Made by a program: the position numbers and the translations under genes
Notes under the pieces: generated by a model
What the model saw: only the letters and a program-made list of their open reading frames with translations
Told to the model about the DNA's origin: nothing
Databases searched by the model: none
Assembly: GCA_964393795.1 (NCBI GenBank)
Contig: CAYMWA010000002.1
Coordinates: 1-64,000 of the forward strand
DNA length: 64,000 nucleotides
Direction of reading: 5' to 3'
Origin: Chryseosolibacter sp964393795
Lineage (GTDB): Bacteria > Bacteroidota > Bacteroidia > Cytophagales > Cyclobacteriaceae
Part shown: piece after piece, positions 17,227 through 25,258 of the stretch
How the letters are laid out: each line of letters begins with the position of its first letter
Position numbering within the stretch: position 1 is the first letter of the stretch

Positions 17227-18006
17227 ATGAGGAGCCTAATCGTATTGCTATTGTGGTGTTGTTGTCTCTCCCTGCAGGCCCAAATCCGCGTAAGCAAATT
17301 GATCATCAGACCGCATGAGGTCTTCCGTATGGATTCGACCGATATTCTTGTTGCGGATTCGCTTATCATGATGGATTCCTCCACGATCAAACTAAACGGT
17401 CTGAAGGCGGAAAATTTCATTCGGACGAATGTGGCTGTCTTTGGCAAACACACCCGCATCGACGGACGGGGTGTCCGCGGTAAGAAGGGCACCAATGGCA
17501 CGTCGGGACTTACGCCAGTCGGTCCCTGCCGGGACGGTGTGCCTGGCAGGAATGGATTGCGGGGCCTTAGCGGAGGGGCCGGAATCAATCTTTTTTTATA
17601 TATTGATAAAATTCACATGGACGGCGACCTGACCATCGACCTCGCCGGCGGAAATGGAGGCGACGGCGGCGATGGCGGCAACGGCGGCGGTGGAAGTCCC
17701 GGAACCCAGCATTGTAATGGCGGAGACGGCGGAAGGGGTGGCAACGGCGGCGCCGGGGGTGATGGCGGCCGCGGTGGTGTGCTCACTATCGGTGGCCGTG
17801 ACGCCATGGTAACCAAAGCGTTGATTGGCAACTTGCTTACAGTTAGAAATAACGGCGGCGCATTTGGATACGGTGGCATTAGTGGCGCAGGCGGTCCGCC
17901 CGGCCTTGGCCCGAACCGGCGGCACGGAAAGCGCGGAGAAAAGGGCATCGATGGCATCTACGGACGTTCAGGTGATGGCGGAACCGTTCTTTTTGAAGAA
18001 CAATGA
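17227..18006 (+). CDS. Secreted glycine-rich, collagen-like protein
   Basis: A 259-residue protein with a signal peptide (LIVLLLWCCCLSLQAQ). Residues of about 20-75 form a beta-strand-like segment (DSTDILVADSLIMMDSSTIK). The next part is collagen-like with G at nearly every third position (GRGVRGKKGTNGTSG, GVPGRNGLRGLSGGAG). Residues around 135-185 are almost pure GGxGG repeats (GGNGGDGGDGGNGGGGS), and the end again has GKRGEKGIDGIYGRSGDGG. The family is unknown; similar architecture occurs in surface or matrix proteins. It is followed after 3 bases by recJ, so a secreted structural protein seems to lead a recJ-lptB transcript. Confidence 0.75.
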   Translation: MRSLIVLLLWCCCLSLQAQIRVSKLIIRPHEVFRMDSTDILVADSLIMMDSSTIKLNGLKAENFIRTNVAVFGKHTRIDGRGVRGKKGTNGTSGLTPVGPCRDGVPGRNGLRGLSGGAGINLFLYIDKIHMDGDLTIDLAGGNGGDGGDGGNGGGGSPGTQHCNGGDGGRGGNGGAGGDGGRGGVLTIGGRDAMVTKALIGNLLTVRNNGGAFGYGGISGAGGPPGLGPNRRHGKRGEKGIDGIYGRSGDGGTVLFEEQ

Positions 18007-18009
18007 CGA

Positions 18010-19710
18010 ATGGATAAACGCTGGATATTTAAAGACCTTCCCTCCCGCAGCCAGATCGAACAGCTGGCGCGCGCGATTAATACCAACCCGTACCTGACAA
18101 CGGTGCTCCTACAGCGTGGTATTACAGATTTTGAAAGCGCGAAACAGTTCTTCAGGCCGACACTCGATCAATTACACGACCCTTTCCTGATGAAGGATAT
18201 GGATCGCGCCGTGGAGCGCTTGAAAGCTGCGCTCGACCGTGAAGAGAAAATTCTCATCTACGGAGACTACGATGTTGACGGCACCACGGCCGTCGCACTG
18301 GTGTACCGGTACCTCCATAAGTTTTATCCCGGATGTGATATCTACATCCCCGACCGCTATGCTGAGGGTTACGGCGTATCGCGGGCGGGCGTCGAGTTTG
18401 CAGCGGCCAATGGCTACAGCCTCATCATCGCACTTGATTGTGGCATCAAATCTTCGGAACTGGTTCGCCTCGCCGACAACAAAGGCATAGACTTCATCAT
18501 TTGCGATCACCACCTGCCTGGCGACACAATACCGGACGCCGTTGCCGTGCTTGATCCGAAACGGGCGGATTGTCACTATCCCTGCGCTGAATTGAGTGGC
18601 TGCGGTCTCGGGTTTAAGTTTATGCAAGCGTTTGCCCGCCGCTATCGCGATGAGGCAGCCGTGTTTGAATACCTTGATCTGGTGGCGGTGAGCATTGCAT
18701 CTGACGTCGTGCCGATCATAGATGAAAACCGCGTCCTGGCCTACTATGGACTAAAGAAGCTCAATGATAGTCCGACGCCCGGTCTGAAAGCCCTCAAAGA
18801 GATTGCAGGGATCAAAAGCGACCTTGACATGTCAGGTGTTATCTTCACACTGGGCCCGCGCATCAATGCGGCGGGCAGGGTCGCACACGCAAGTGCGGCC
18901 GTTGACCTGCTGATTGCCAAAGATGAGGCGGAAGCAATGGCGCTCGCTGAGAAATTGAACCTGAAGAATGAACTACGCAAAGAGTACGACTCGTCGATTA
19001 CCGAGGAGGCGTTGGCCATGATTGCCGACAACGACCAGGAGGGGCCCCAAAAATCAACAGTACTTTTCAAAAACACCTGGCACAAGGGCGTGATTGGCAT
19101 AGTTGCTGCACGGTGTATTGAAAAATTTTACAGACCAACTGTGATCCTTACGGAATCGAATAACAAAATCACGGGGTCGGCGCGGAGCGTGAATGGCTTT
19201 GATCTCTACCAGGCGATTCTCAGCTGCGGCGACCTGCTCGAAAAATTCGGTGGACATAAATATGCAGCCGGTCTGACACTTGACGCCAGCAACCTGGACG
19301 CTTTCCGGCAGCGTTTCGAGGAGGTCGTTTCTTCCACCATTACCGACGACATGATGACACCGGTTATCGAAATCGACTGCTCGATTCCGTTGGATGCCGT
19401 GAACGCAAAGTTTGTAAACGTGTTAAAGCAAATGGGTCCGTTTGGACCTGAGAACCCGCAACCTGTTTTTGAAACGTCCGGCGTGTTTGCCTTCAATTCT
19501 TTGTCGAGCTTTAAGGACCGGCATATCAAATTTCTCGCGCGGCAGAATGGCGGCGAAAGGGTGGTGCAGGCAGTTGGCTTTGATATGGTCAGTTACTACG
19601 AGCGGATATCACAAAGTGACAACTTCCGCATGGTCTACACGATAGAGGAGAACGTCTACAACGGAACAAGTACTATTCAACTGCGGATAAAGGACATTAA
19701 ATTTGACTAA
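18010..19710 (+). CDS. recJ: Single-stranded-DNA-specific exonuclease RecJ
   Basis: A 566-residue DHH-superfamily nuclease of the usual length. RecJ degrades single-stranded DNA 5' to 3' in RecF-pathway recombination and mismatch and base excision repair. Metal-binding motifs are visible as YGDYDVDGT (motif I, near residue 84), ALDCGIKS and CDHHLPGD (the DHH box, near 160). The DHHA1 part follows with GRVAHASAAVDLL and the late SARSVNGFDLYQA and GGHKYAAGLT motifs. The C-terminal OB fold is at about 455-560. It sits 3 bases after the glycine-rich gene and 3 before lptB, with which it is probably cotranscribed. Confidence 0.96.
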   Translation: MDKRWIFKDLPSRSQIEQLARAINTNPYLTTVLLQRGITDFESAKQFFRPTLDQLHDPFLMKDMDRAVERLKAALDREEKILIYGDYDVDGTTAVALVYRYLHKFYPGCDIYIPDRYAEGYGVSRAGVEFAAANGYSLIIALDCGIKSSELVRLADNKGIDFIICDHHLPGDTIPDAVAVLDPKRADCHYPCAELSGCGLGFKFMQAFARRYRDEAAVFEYLDLVAVSIASDVVPIIDENRVLAYYGLKKLNDSPTPGLKALKEIAGIKSDLDMSGVIFTLGPRINAAGRVAHASAAVDLLIAKDEAEAMALAEKLNLKNELRKEYDSSITEEALAMIADNDQEGPQKSTVLFKNTWHKGVIGIVAARCIEKFYRPTVILTESNNKITGSARSVNGFDLYQAILSCGDLLEKFGGHKYAAGLTLDASNLDAFRQRFEEVVSSTITDDMMTPVIEIDCSIPLDAVNAKFVNVLKQMGPFGPENPQPVFETSGVFAFNSLSSFKDRHIKFLARQNGGERVVQAVGFDMVSYYERISQSDNFRMVYTIEENVYNGTSTIQLRIKDIKFD

Positions 19711-19713
19711 GGC

Positions 19714-20457
19714 ATGACCCTGCGCGCGGAACATTTATACAAAAAATACAAGTCACGTACTGTCGTCAATGACATATCGGTCCGGGTCGACCAGGGCGAA
19801 ATTGTCGGGCTGTTGGGGCCAAACGGTGCAGGCAAGACCACGAGCTTCTATATGATCGTCGGTTTGATCAAACCTAACGACGGCAAGATCTTCCTGGAGG
19901 ACGACGATATCACCGGACTGCCTATGTACCAGCGTGCCAAACGAGGGATCGGTTATCTCGCCCAGGAGGCGTCGGTGTTTCGCAAACTGTCAGTGGAGGA
20001 AAACATTATGGCGGTTCTCGAAATGCGCGATTACACAAAACAACAACGCCGCGAAAAGACGGATCAGCTCATTGAAGAATTCAGCTTGCAAAAGGTAAGA
20101 AAGAACCTGGGCATGTCATTGTCAGGCGGAGAACGCCGGAGAACGGAGATCGCACGGGCGCTGGCGGTTGATCCCAAATTCGTCTTGCTCGATGAGCCGT
20201 TCGCAGGCGTCGATCCGATAGCAGTGGAAGAGATCCAGATGATTGTCGCCAAACTCAAGCACAAAAACATCGGCATACTCATTACGGATCACAACGTCGA
20301 TGAAACGCTCTCGATCACCGACCGCGCATACCTGATGGTAGATGGAAAACTTTTCAAGGCAGGCACAGCTGAAGATCTTGCCAACGATCCGCTGGTGCGG
20401 AAAGTCTACCTGGGCCAGAATTTCAAACTTCGCCGGGCCAACATCAACATGCCTTGA
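19714..20457 (+). CDS. lptB: LPS export ABC transporter ATPase LptB
   Basis: A 247-residue ATPase that powers extraction of lipopolysaccharide from the inner membrane by the LptB2FG complex. Walker A is GPNGAGKTT, the Q-loop follows in YLAQEASVFRKLSVEEN (a segment typical of LptB), the ABC signature is LSGGERRRTEIARAL, Walker B is FVLLDEPFAGVD and the switch histidine is in ITDHNVDETL. Its length and the absence of membrane helices fit. lptF, lptG, lptC and lptA are not in the window; linkage to recJ is separate from the proteobacterial arrangement. Confidence 0.95.
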   Translation: MTLRAEHLYKKYKSRTVVNDISVRVDQGEIVGLLGPNGAGKTTSFYMIVGLIKPNDGKIFLEDDDITGLPMYQRAKRGIGYLAQEASVFRKLSVEENIMAVLEMRDYTKQQRREKTDQLIEEFSLQKVRKNLGMSLSGGERRRTEIARALAVDPKFVLLDEPFAGVDPIAVEEIQMIVAKLKHKNIGILITDHNVDETLSITDRAYLMVDGKLFKAGTAEDLANDPLVRKVYLGQNFKLRRANINMP

Positions 20458-20500
20458 TGCATCCTACGGCTACTATCCACGTTGTGTGAACGGTTGTGGA

Positions 20501-20965
20501 TTACGGCACTAACGCGCGAATTTCCGTCCACACGATGTCGGCCTCATATCCTTTTTGGATGGCGAATTTTGACAGCTTGTCGCGAAGAACGAACACGTTT
20601 TCCGCTGCGACGGCCTGTTGCTTTTCACGCAACAATGTACGAAGTGTGTCGATGTAGTCGTTGTCGTCGATTTCCTTAAGCGCGATGCGGATACAATTTG
20701 AAGAGACGCCCTTGCCTTCCAACGCGTGTACAATCCGCACTCGTCCCCACTTTTTCATTCTGAACTTGCCGCCTGCAAAAGCTTTGGCAAACCGCTCTTC
20801 GTTGAGGAACCCGTCTGTGACCAGGTCGGAGAGGATCTCGTCCACCTCCGAGCGGTAGAGGCCATATGTATACAGCTTGTTGCGTACCTCGCTATGGGCG
20901 CGTTCCTGATACGCACAGTATTTTTCAATCTTTTCGCGCGCCTGTTGTGGAGTGAGGGTCTTCAT
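20501..20965 (-). CDS. recX: Regulatory protein RecX
   Basis: About 154 residues from MKTLTPQQ; an upstream ATG would add 8 residues. RecX binds RecA filaments and modulates recombination. The family's three-helix repeats are visible: KIEKYCAYQERAHSEVRNKL, ILSDLVTDGFLNEERFAKAF, and KKWGRVRIVHALEGKGV with ALKEIDDNDYIDTL. The R-S-..E.R.KL and F.d..RFA motifs are the characteristic ones. recA is not nearby. It is the last gene of a minus-strand run beginning with the DUF4783 gene and converges on lptB with a 43-base gap containing a weak hairpin. Confidence 0.9.
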   Translation of the reverse strand: MKTLTPQQAREKIEKYCAYQERAHSEVRNKLYTYGLYRSEVDEILSDLVTDGFLNEERFAKAFAGGKFRMKKWGRVRIVHALEGKGVSSNCIRIALKEIDDNDYIDTLRTLLREKQQAVAAENVFVLRDKLSKFAIQKGYEADIVWTEIRALVP

Positions 20966-21024
20966 GGCCACTACTGTTTGGTTGCACATCAGCCGGCACT
21001 CATGCGGTCGCCCTGCCCGAACCG

Positions 21025-21507
21025 CTACGACGTCTTCACCAGCCCCTTGTTGCGCAGTATACTTGAAAGAAACTTGCGCTCATTCTCGGTGTTGAAGATA
21101 CGGAACGGCAAATGAATAAGCTGCGCCTTGTTGAGGAAGAGTACGAAGTAGTCTTTGCCGATCACCGCTTGCTTGATCTGGTCCCACTTCATCGGCATGC
21201 CCTCTCGCGGATTGATCTTCATGATAATCTGCTGGCTGCTGATTTCGTAGGAGAACCGTTCGAACAGCATCTTGCCCTGCTCAAGTTGTGTAACGCCGTA
21301 GAACTGTACCCACCAGAAAAGCATGTAAAGGCCCAGGCCGGTGAAGGCGCCAATGAACCACCAGATGCTGGGGATCCAGATGTAGCCCAGGCAAATTACA
21401 AAGGCGGCCAGCGCGGCGATCCATCCCTGCCGCCGCATGATTTGGCGGAAAGCCAGACGGATATAAGTCTTCTTGTCGAGTTTGTAATTCTTCGTTTTTA
21501 CAATCAT
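21025..21507 (-). CDS. YcxB-like small membrane protein
   Basis: A 160-residue protein with two adjacent hydrophobic helices (about 28-46, WIAALAAFVICLGYIWIP, and about 48-68) followed by a beta-rich cytoplasmic domain. The C-terminal motifs ERFSYEISSQQIIMKIN and WDQIKQAVIGKDYFVLFL, followed by HLPFRIF, match the YcxB-like C-terminal domain, a bacterial PH-like fold of unknown function. It lies 3 bases downstream of nadC in the same orientation, so the two are likely cotranscribed. The basic N terminus before the first helix suggests an N-in topology. Confidence 0.65.
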   Translation of the reverse strand: MIVKTKNYKLDKKTYIRLAFRQIMRRQGWIAALAAFVICLGYIWIPSIWWFIGAFTGLGLYMLFWWVQFYGVTQLEQGKMLFERFSYEISSQQIIMKINPREGMPMKWDQIKQAVIGKDYFVLFLNKAQLIHLPFRIFNTENERKFLSSILRNKGLVKTS

Positions 21508-21510
21508 ACG

Positions 21511-22386
21511 TTAATTTCTTTTGTGCTGGTGCACGGCCTTCAGGCTGAGGTCCAGACTTCTTACTGCATGCGTCAGTGCGCCCACGGATATATAGTCCAC
21601 GCCGGTCTCCGCTATATCACGTATGGTCGCTTCCGAGATGCCCCCGCTCGCTTCGGACTTCGCAGCGTTGCCGATCATCCTGACCGCTTCGCGCATCGTC
21701 GCGAGATCCATGTTGTCGAGCATGATGATATCTACGCCGCCGTTATCCAGCACTTCCTGCACCTCTGAAAGGGTGCGCGTTTCAATCTCCACTGACAGTT
21801 TCCGGCCAGTGGCGCGAAGATAATCTTTTGTTCGATTGATTGCTGCGGAAATTCCGCCCGCCATGTCGATATGATTGTCTTTCAGCATAATCATGTCGAA
21901 CAATCCCATCCGGTGGTTCTTTCCGCCGCCAATGCGCACGGCCCACTTCTCAAGCAATCTGAAGTTCGGTGTCGTCTTTCTCGTGTCGAGCAGCTGTGCG
22001 TTCGTACCGGCAATCAGTGAAGCGTAATGATGAGTTTTCGTCGCGATGGCGCTCATCCGTTGCAGACAGTTGAGCACAACCCGTTCAACAGTCAGTATGG
22101 TACGTGCACTGCCGCTAACGGTAAACGCGATGTCGCCAGGCTTCGCAGCTTCACCATCATGCAGAAAGACCTGTATGTCGAGCGATGGATCGCGATAGGT
22201 GAAAATATTGCGGGCGAGTTCAATGCCGGCCAGTATGCCATTATCCTTCACCAGAAGTTGCGCGCTGCTTTGTTGGTCAAAAGGAATGGCGGCGAGCGTG
22301 CTATGGTCACCATCGCCAATGTCTTCATCAAGCGCGTCGGCGATGAACTGCTTCAGGAACTGGTCGGTAATGTATTCCGGTCTCAC
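21511..22386 (-). CDS. nadC: Nicotinate-nucleotide pyrophosphorylase (carboxylating)
   Basis: A 291-residue quinolinate phosphoribosyltransferase of de novo NAD synthesis, converting quinolinate and PRPP to nicotinate mononucleotide, CO2 and pyrophosphate. Active-site motifs are DTRKTTPNFRLLEKWAV with the following GGGKNHRMGL, and MLKDNHI; the late VEIETRTL and IMLDNM segments bind phosphate and metal. The early EDIGDGDHST corresponds to the usual EDxGxGDxT. nadA and nadB are absent here. It lies 64 bases after the DUF4783 gene, a pairing I recognise from other Bacteroidota. Confidence 0.96.
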   Translation of the reverse strand: MRPEYITDQFLKQFIADALDEDIGDGDHSTLAAIPFDQQSSAQLLVKDNGILAGIELARNIFTYRDPSLDIQVFLHDGEAAKPGDIAFTVSGSARTILTVERVVLNCLQRMSAIATKTHHYASLIAGTNAQLLDTRKTTPNFRLLEKWAVRIGGGKNHRMGLFDMIMLKDNHIDMAGGISAAINRTKDYLRATGRKLSVEIETRTLSEVQEVLDNGGVDIIMLDNMDLATMREAVRMIGNAAKSEASGGISEATIRDIAETGVDYISVGALTHAVRSLDLSLKAVHQHKRN

Positions 22387-22450
22387 TCGGCAAAAATAGA
22401 CTGCCTTTCCGGAATTCGAGCGAAACGGGGTTTATTTGTGGGCCGGGGGG

Positions 22451-22858
22451 CTATTCTTTTTCGCGGGAAAACGATATTTCGTGCAGTAGCTGTTGGCGAT
22501 TGACCGACTTGATTTTCATAAAGACCCGGTATGTTTCCTTCCCGCTTTTGTATTGACCAATGGCAAAAGGCTGACCCCCCTTCGACGATCCCTGATGGAT
22601 GATGTTGAATTCGGCGGGAGGATGCTGGCGGAAGAAATCACGGAAAACAAACTCGGCCTGCGCCTTGCTGTAGGACTGGACCTTTCCCTCTATCGTCACA
22701 TCAACCGTCTGGAACAAGTACCGCGACAATTCTTTTGCGCTGCCAGCCTTGATGGTCTCCTTTACCTCGGCAATGACGTCGCCCTGCGCATAGGAGGCGA
22801 ACGCTTGTAAGGTCAGGAGGCAAAAAACTATTAACGCTATTGATCTGTTCAAGTTCAT
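22451..22858 (-). CDS. DUF4783 family secreted protein
   Basis: A 135-residue protein with a signal peptide (LIVFCLLTLQAFASYAQ). The mature part has the DUF4783 pattern: a first helix (IAEVKETIKAGSAKELSRYL), strands with the segment VDVTIEGKVQSYSKAQAEF, then FRDFFRQHPPAEFNIIHQGSS with alternating strands to the end, consistent with an NTF2-like fold. Function is unknown; it is probably periplasmic. It leads a minus-strand run with nadC, the YcxB-like gene and recX, but the metabolic link to nadC is unclear. Confidence 0.75.
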   Translation of the reverse strand: MNLNRSIALIVFCLLTLQAFASYAQGDVIAEVKETIKAGSAKELSRYLFQTVDVTIEGKVQSYSKAQAEFVFRDFFRQHPPAEFNIIHQGSSKGGQPFAIGQYKSGKETYRVFMKIKSVNRQQLLHEISFSREKE

Positions 22859-22970
22859 GACAGTGTTGATTAATGGCGAAAACTATGCCATTGTTTGAAA
22901 GATGGTGAAATTACTTCCTTCCGGGATCGCTTCAAGTTGGTGCGGGTGCAACGAAATCTTCTTATCGTGT

Positions 22971-22978
22971 TATATTTG
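22971..22978 (+). promoter_or_regulatory. TAnnTTTG -7 element upstream of gpmI
   Basis: TATATTTG is a perfect -7 element in the 267-bp gap before gpmI. No TTTG sits at the expected -33 position, so this is only a partial match. It would give a 5' untranslated leader of about 140 bases for gpmI; nothing else recognisable is seen in this gap. Confidence 0.3.
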
Positions 22979-23125
22979 CGCCTTTCAGGTCAAACATCCT
23001 TGAAAAATGACGATTGTCAGGGCAGCGCCTGGGTGAAATATACGGGTTGAAAAAAATATTATCGCTGTTTTGATTCTGTTTGGGCCGACATCAGCCGACC
23101 GACATAAAATTAAAGTTATTAGCAC

Positions 23126-24652
23126 ATGAACAAAAAGGTTTTATTGATGATTTTGGACGGCTGGGGCATTGCAACGAACAAGAACGTTTCGGCGGTAGAC
23201 CAGGCAAAAACGCCCTTTATCGACAGCCTTTATCAGCGGTATCCGCACAGCAAATTGCAGGCGTCAGGTCTCGCTGTGGGACTGCCGGAAGGCCAAATGG
23301 GAAATTCGGAAGTCGGGCACATGAACATCGGCGCCGGGAGAGTCGTGTATCAGGATCTTGTACGCATCAACAAGGCCCTGGAAGACGGCGAGCTGGCACA
23401 AAACCCGGTCCTTGGCGCGGCACTTAACTATGCAGTCGAAAATAATAAGGCGGTACATTTCATGGGCCTCCTCTCCAACGGCGGCGTGCATGCACACATT
23501 GAGCACCTTAAGGGATTGCTCTCTATTGCGCACGACAAGGGCGCGCCACGTGTTTTTGTTCACGCCTTTATGGACGGCCGCGATACAGACCCCAGGAGCG
23601 GAACAGGATTTCTGGACGACCTCCTCGCTCACCTGCAAAAAACCGGAGGAAAGCTCGCCAGCATTGTTGGCCGCTACTATGCGATGGACCGTGATAAGCG
23701 GTGGGAACGTGTTAAACTGGCCTACGATCTCCTCGTAAACGGCGCTGGCGAAAAAACGACGGATCCGGTTGCAGCCGTCAGGCAATCATATGAAAATCAG
23801 GTTACGGATGAATTCATAAAACCGATCGTTGTTACAGGGGCTGACCAGAAGCCTGTTGCCACCATTCAGGAAGGCGACGTGGTGTTGTGCTTCAACTTCC
23901 GCACCGACCGCGGGCGCGAGATCACACAGGTGCTCTCTCAAACCGACTTCCCGGAGTTCGGAATGAAAAAGCTCAATTTGTACTACGTGACCCTGACAAG
24001 CTACGATGAATCATTCAAAGGAGTGCGTCCGGTATTTGAAAAGGATAATCTTGAAAAAACGCTGGGTGAAGTAGTCGCTGATGCGGGAAAAAAACAGATC
24101 CGCATTGCGGAGACTGAAAAGTATCCACACGTCACCTTCTTTTTCTCGGGGGGAAGGGAAACTGTTTTCGAAGGAGAGCGACGAATCCTTTGTCCGTCGC
24201 CAAAGGTAGCCACTTACGATTTGCAACCGGAGATGAGTGCGCGCGACATCCGCGACAAGATTGTCCCTGAACTGCAGGCGGCATCGGCGGATTTTATCTG
24301 CCTCAACTTTGCGAACCCCGATATGGTCGGGCATACCGGCGTCTTTGAAGCGGCGGTGAAGGCATGCGAAACCGTCGATGCGTGCGCACGCGACGTGACG
24401 GAAGCGGCTCGCAGCCAGGGCTATGCGACGATTATTATCGCGGATCATGGAAATGCCGACATCATGATCAATGAAGACGGCACGCCTAATACGGCGCACA
24501 CGACCAACCTTGTTCCCTGCATCCTCGTGGATGACACCTACAAGGGCAAACTGAAGAACGGAAAGCTCGGAGATCTGGCGCCCACGATCCTTACACTCAT
24601 GGGGTTGACGCCTCCCAAACAAATGACGGGCGATGTACTATTGGAGGGGTAA
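23126..24652 (+). CDS. gpmI: 2,3-bisphosphoglycerate-independent phosphoglycerate mutase
   Basis: A 508-residue alkaline-phosphatase-superfamily enzyme interconverting 3- and 2-phosphoglycerate in glycolysis. The N-terminal ILDGWG carries a metal-binding Asp, GNSEVGHMNIG contains the phospho-accepting Ser (residue near 62), and C-terminal metal ligands appear in IADHGNAD and HTTNLVPCI. FMDGRDTDPRSG and RYYAMDRDKRWER bind substrate. The stop codon overlaps the next gene by 20 bases, so the lipoprotein gene downstream is probably translated from the same message. Confidence 0.97.
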   Translation: MNKKVLLMILDGWGIATNKNVSAVDQAKTPFIDSLYQRYPHSKLQASGLAVGLPEGQMGNSEVGHMNIGAGRVVYQDLVRINKALEDGELAQNPVLGAALNYAVENNKAVHFMGLLSNGGVHAHIEHLKGLLSIAHDKGAPRVFVHAFMDGRDTDPRSGTGFLDDLLAHLQKTGGKLASIVGRYYAMDRDKRWERVKLAYDLLVNGAGEKTTDPVAAVRQSYENQVTDEFIKPIVVTGADQKPVATIQEGDVVLCFNFRTDRGREITQVLSQTDFPEFGMKKLNLYYVTLTSYDESFKGVRPVFEKDNLEKTLGEVVADAGKKQIRIAETEKYPHVTFFFSGGRETVFEGERRILCPSPKVATYDLQPEMSARDIRDKIVPELQAASADFICLNFANPDMVGHTGVFEAAVKACETVDACARDVTEAARSQGYATIIIADHGNADIMINEDGTPNTAHTTNLVPCILVDDTYKGKLKNGKLGDLAPTILTLMGLTPPKQMTGDVLLEG

Positions 24653-25250
24653 AACAGCTGCGTATCGGAAACGTGCCGTACTGATGTGGTTGTTCGCGAT
24701 GGTCTTTCTGGCCGCCTGCGAACAGAGCCGTCAGCCGGCGACTTTTTATCCGATCGACAGCCTGATTTCCGCACAAATCCACCACCTTGCAGACATCAGG
24801 GCAGGACTCTTTAAGGAAGCGCTGCTCAGCGGGGAGCGCGACACGATTAGCTACGTCCCGCAGGATACCATTGCCTGGCTCGATGAACTGGGTATTTTTC
24901 GCGAACTGGACATCATCAACAAACCGGTGAACAGGGATAGCTACCAGGTGGAAGACGGGCTGGATGATCCGGCCAGCAACCTGACGATCAAGGCGTTTTC
25001 GACCCAAAAAGAACTGCCTGTTGTTTACATGAAAGTCTTTTATCAGGGCACGCTTGAGAAGCCGAGGAAGATTGAGGCTTTGCTTGACGAAGCCAACGCC
25101 CTGTATTCGAGTTCGCGTCTCCTGTCGCTGCATTTTGAACAGGTAGGAGACAAGACAGTACTGACCCGCTATTCGATCGAAGGCGGGCAGCAAATGATTT
25201 TTGGAGATTCGACGTCGTACTATATAAGTGGGAAGATACTGGTTGATTAA
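24633..25250 (+). CDS. Putative lipoprotein (205 aa)
   Basis: A lipoprotein of unknown family. The first ATG overlaps the 3' end of gpmI by 20 bases; an internal ATG at 24684 gives a shorter, more typical signal MWLFAMVFLAAC. The lipobox is FLAAC. The mature protein is mixed alpha/beta, with a helix (LISAQIHHLADIRAGLFKEAL) followed by strands (TISYVPQDTIAWLDEL, ELPVVYMKVFYQGTLEK). It ends 8 bases before an ABC exporter gene, so the gpmI-lipoprotein-exporter-regulator run may be one transcript. No function can be given. Confidence 0.7.
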   Translation: MYYWRGKTAAYRKRAVLMWLFAMVFLAACEQSRQPATFYPIDSLISAQIHHLADIRAGLFKEALLSGERDTISYVPQDTIAWLDELGIFRELDIINKPVNRDSYQVEDGLDDPASNLTIKAFSTQKELPVVYMKVFYQGTLEKPRKIEALLDEANALYSSSRLLSLHFEQVGDKTVLTRYSIEGGQQMIFGDSTSYYISGKILVD

Positions 25251-25258
25251 GGAATAAA

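Noticed and set aside
20475..20501. ATCCAC/GTGGAT hairpin between lptB and recX
   Set aside because: Only six paired bases and no T-tract; insufficient for a terminator call.
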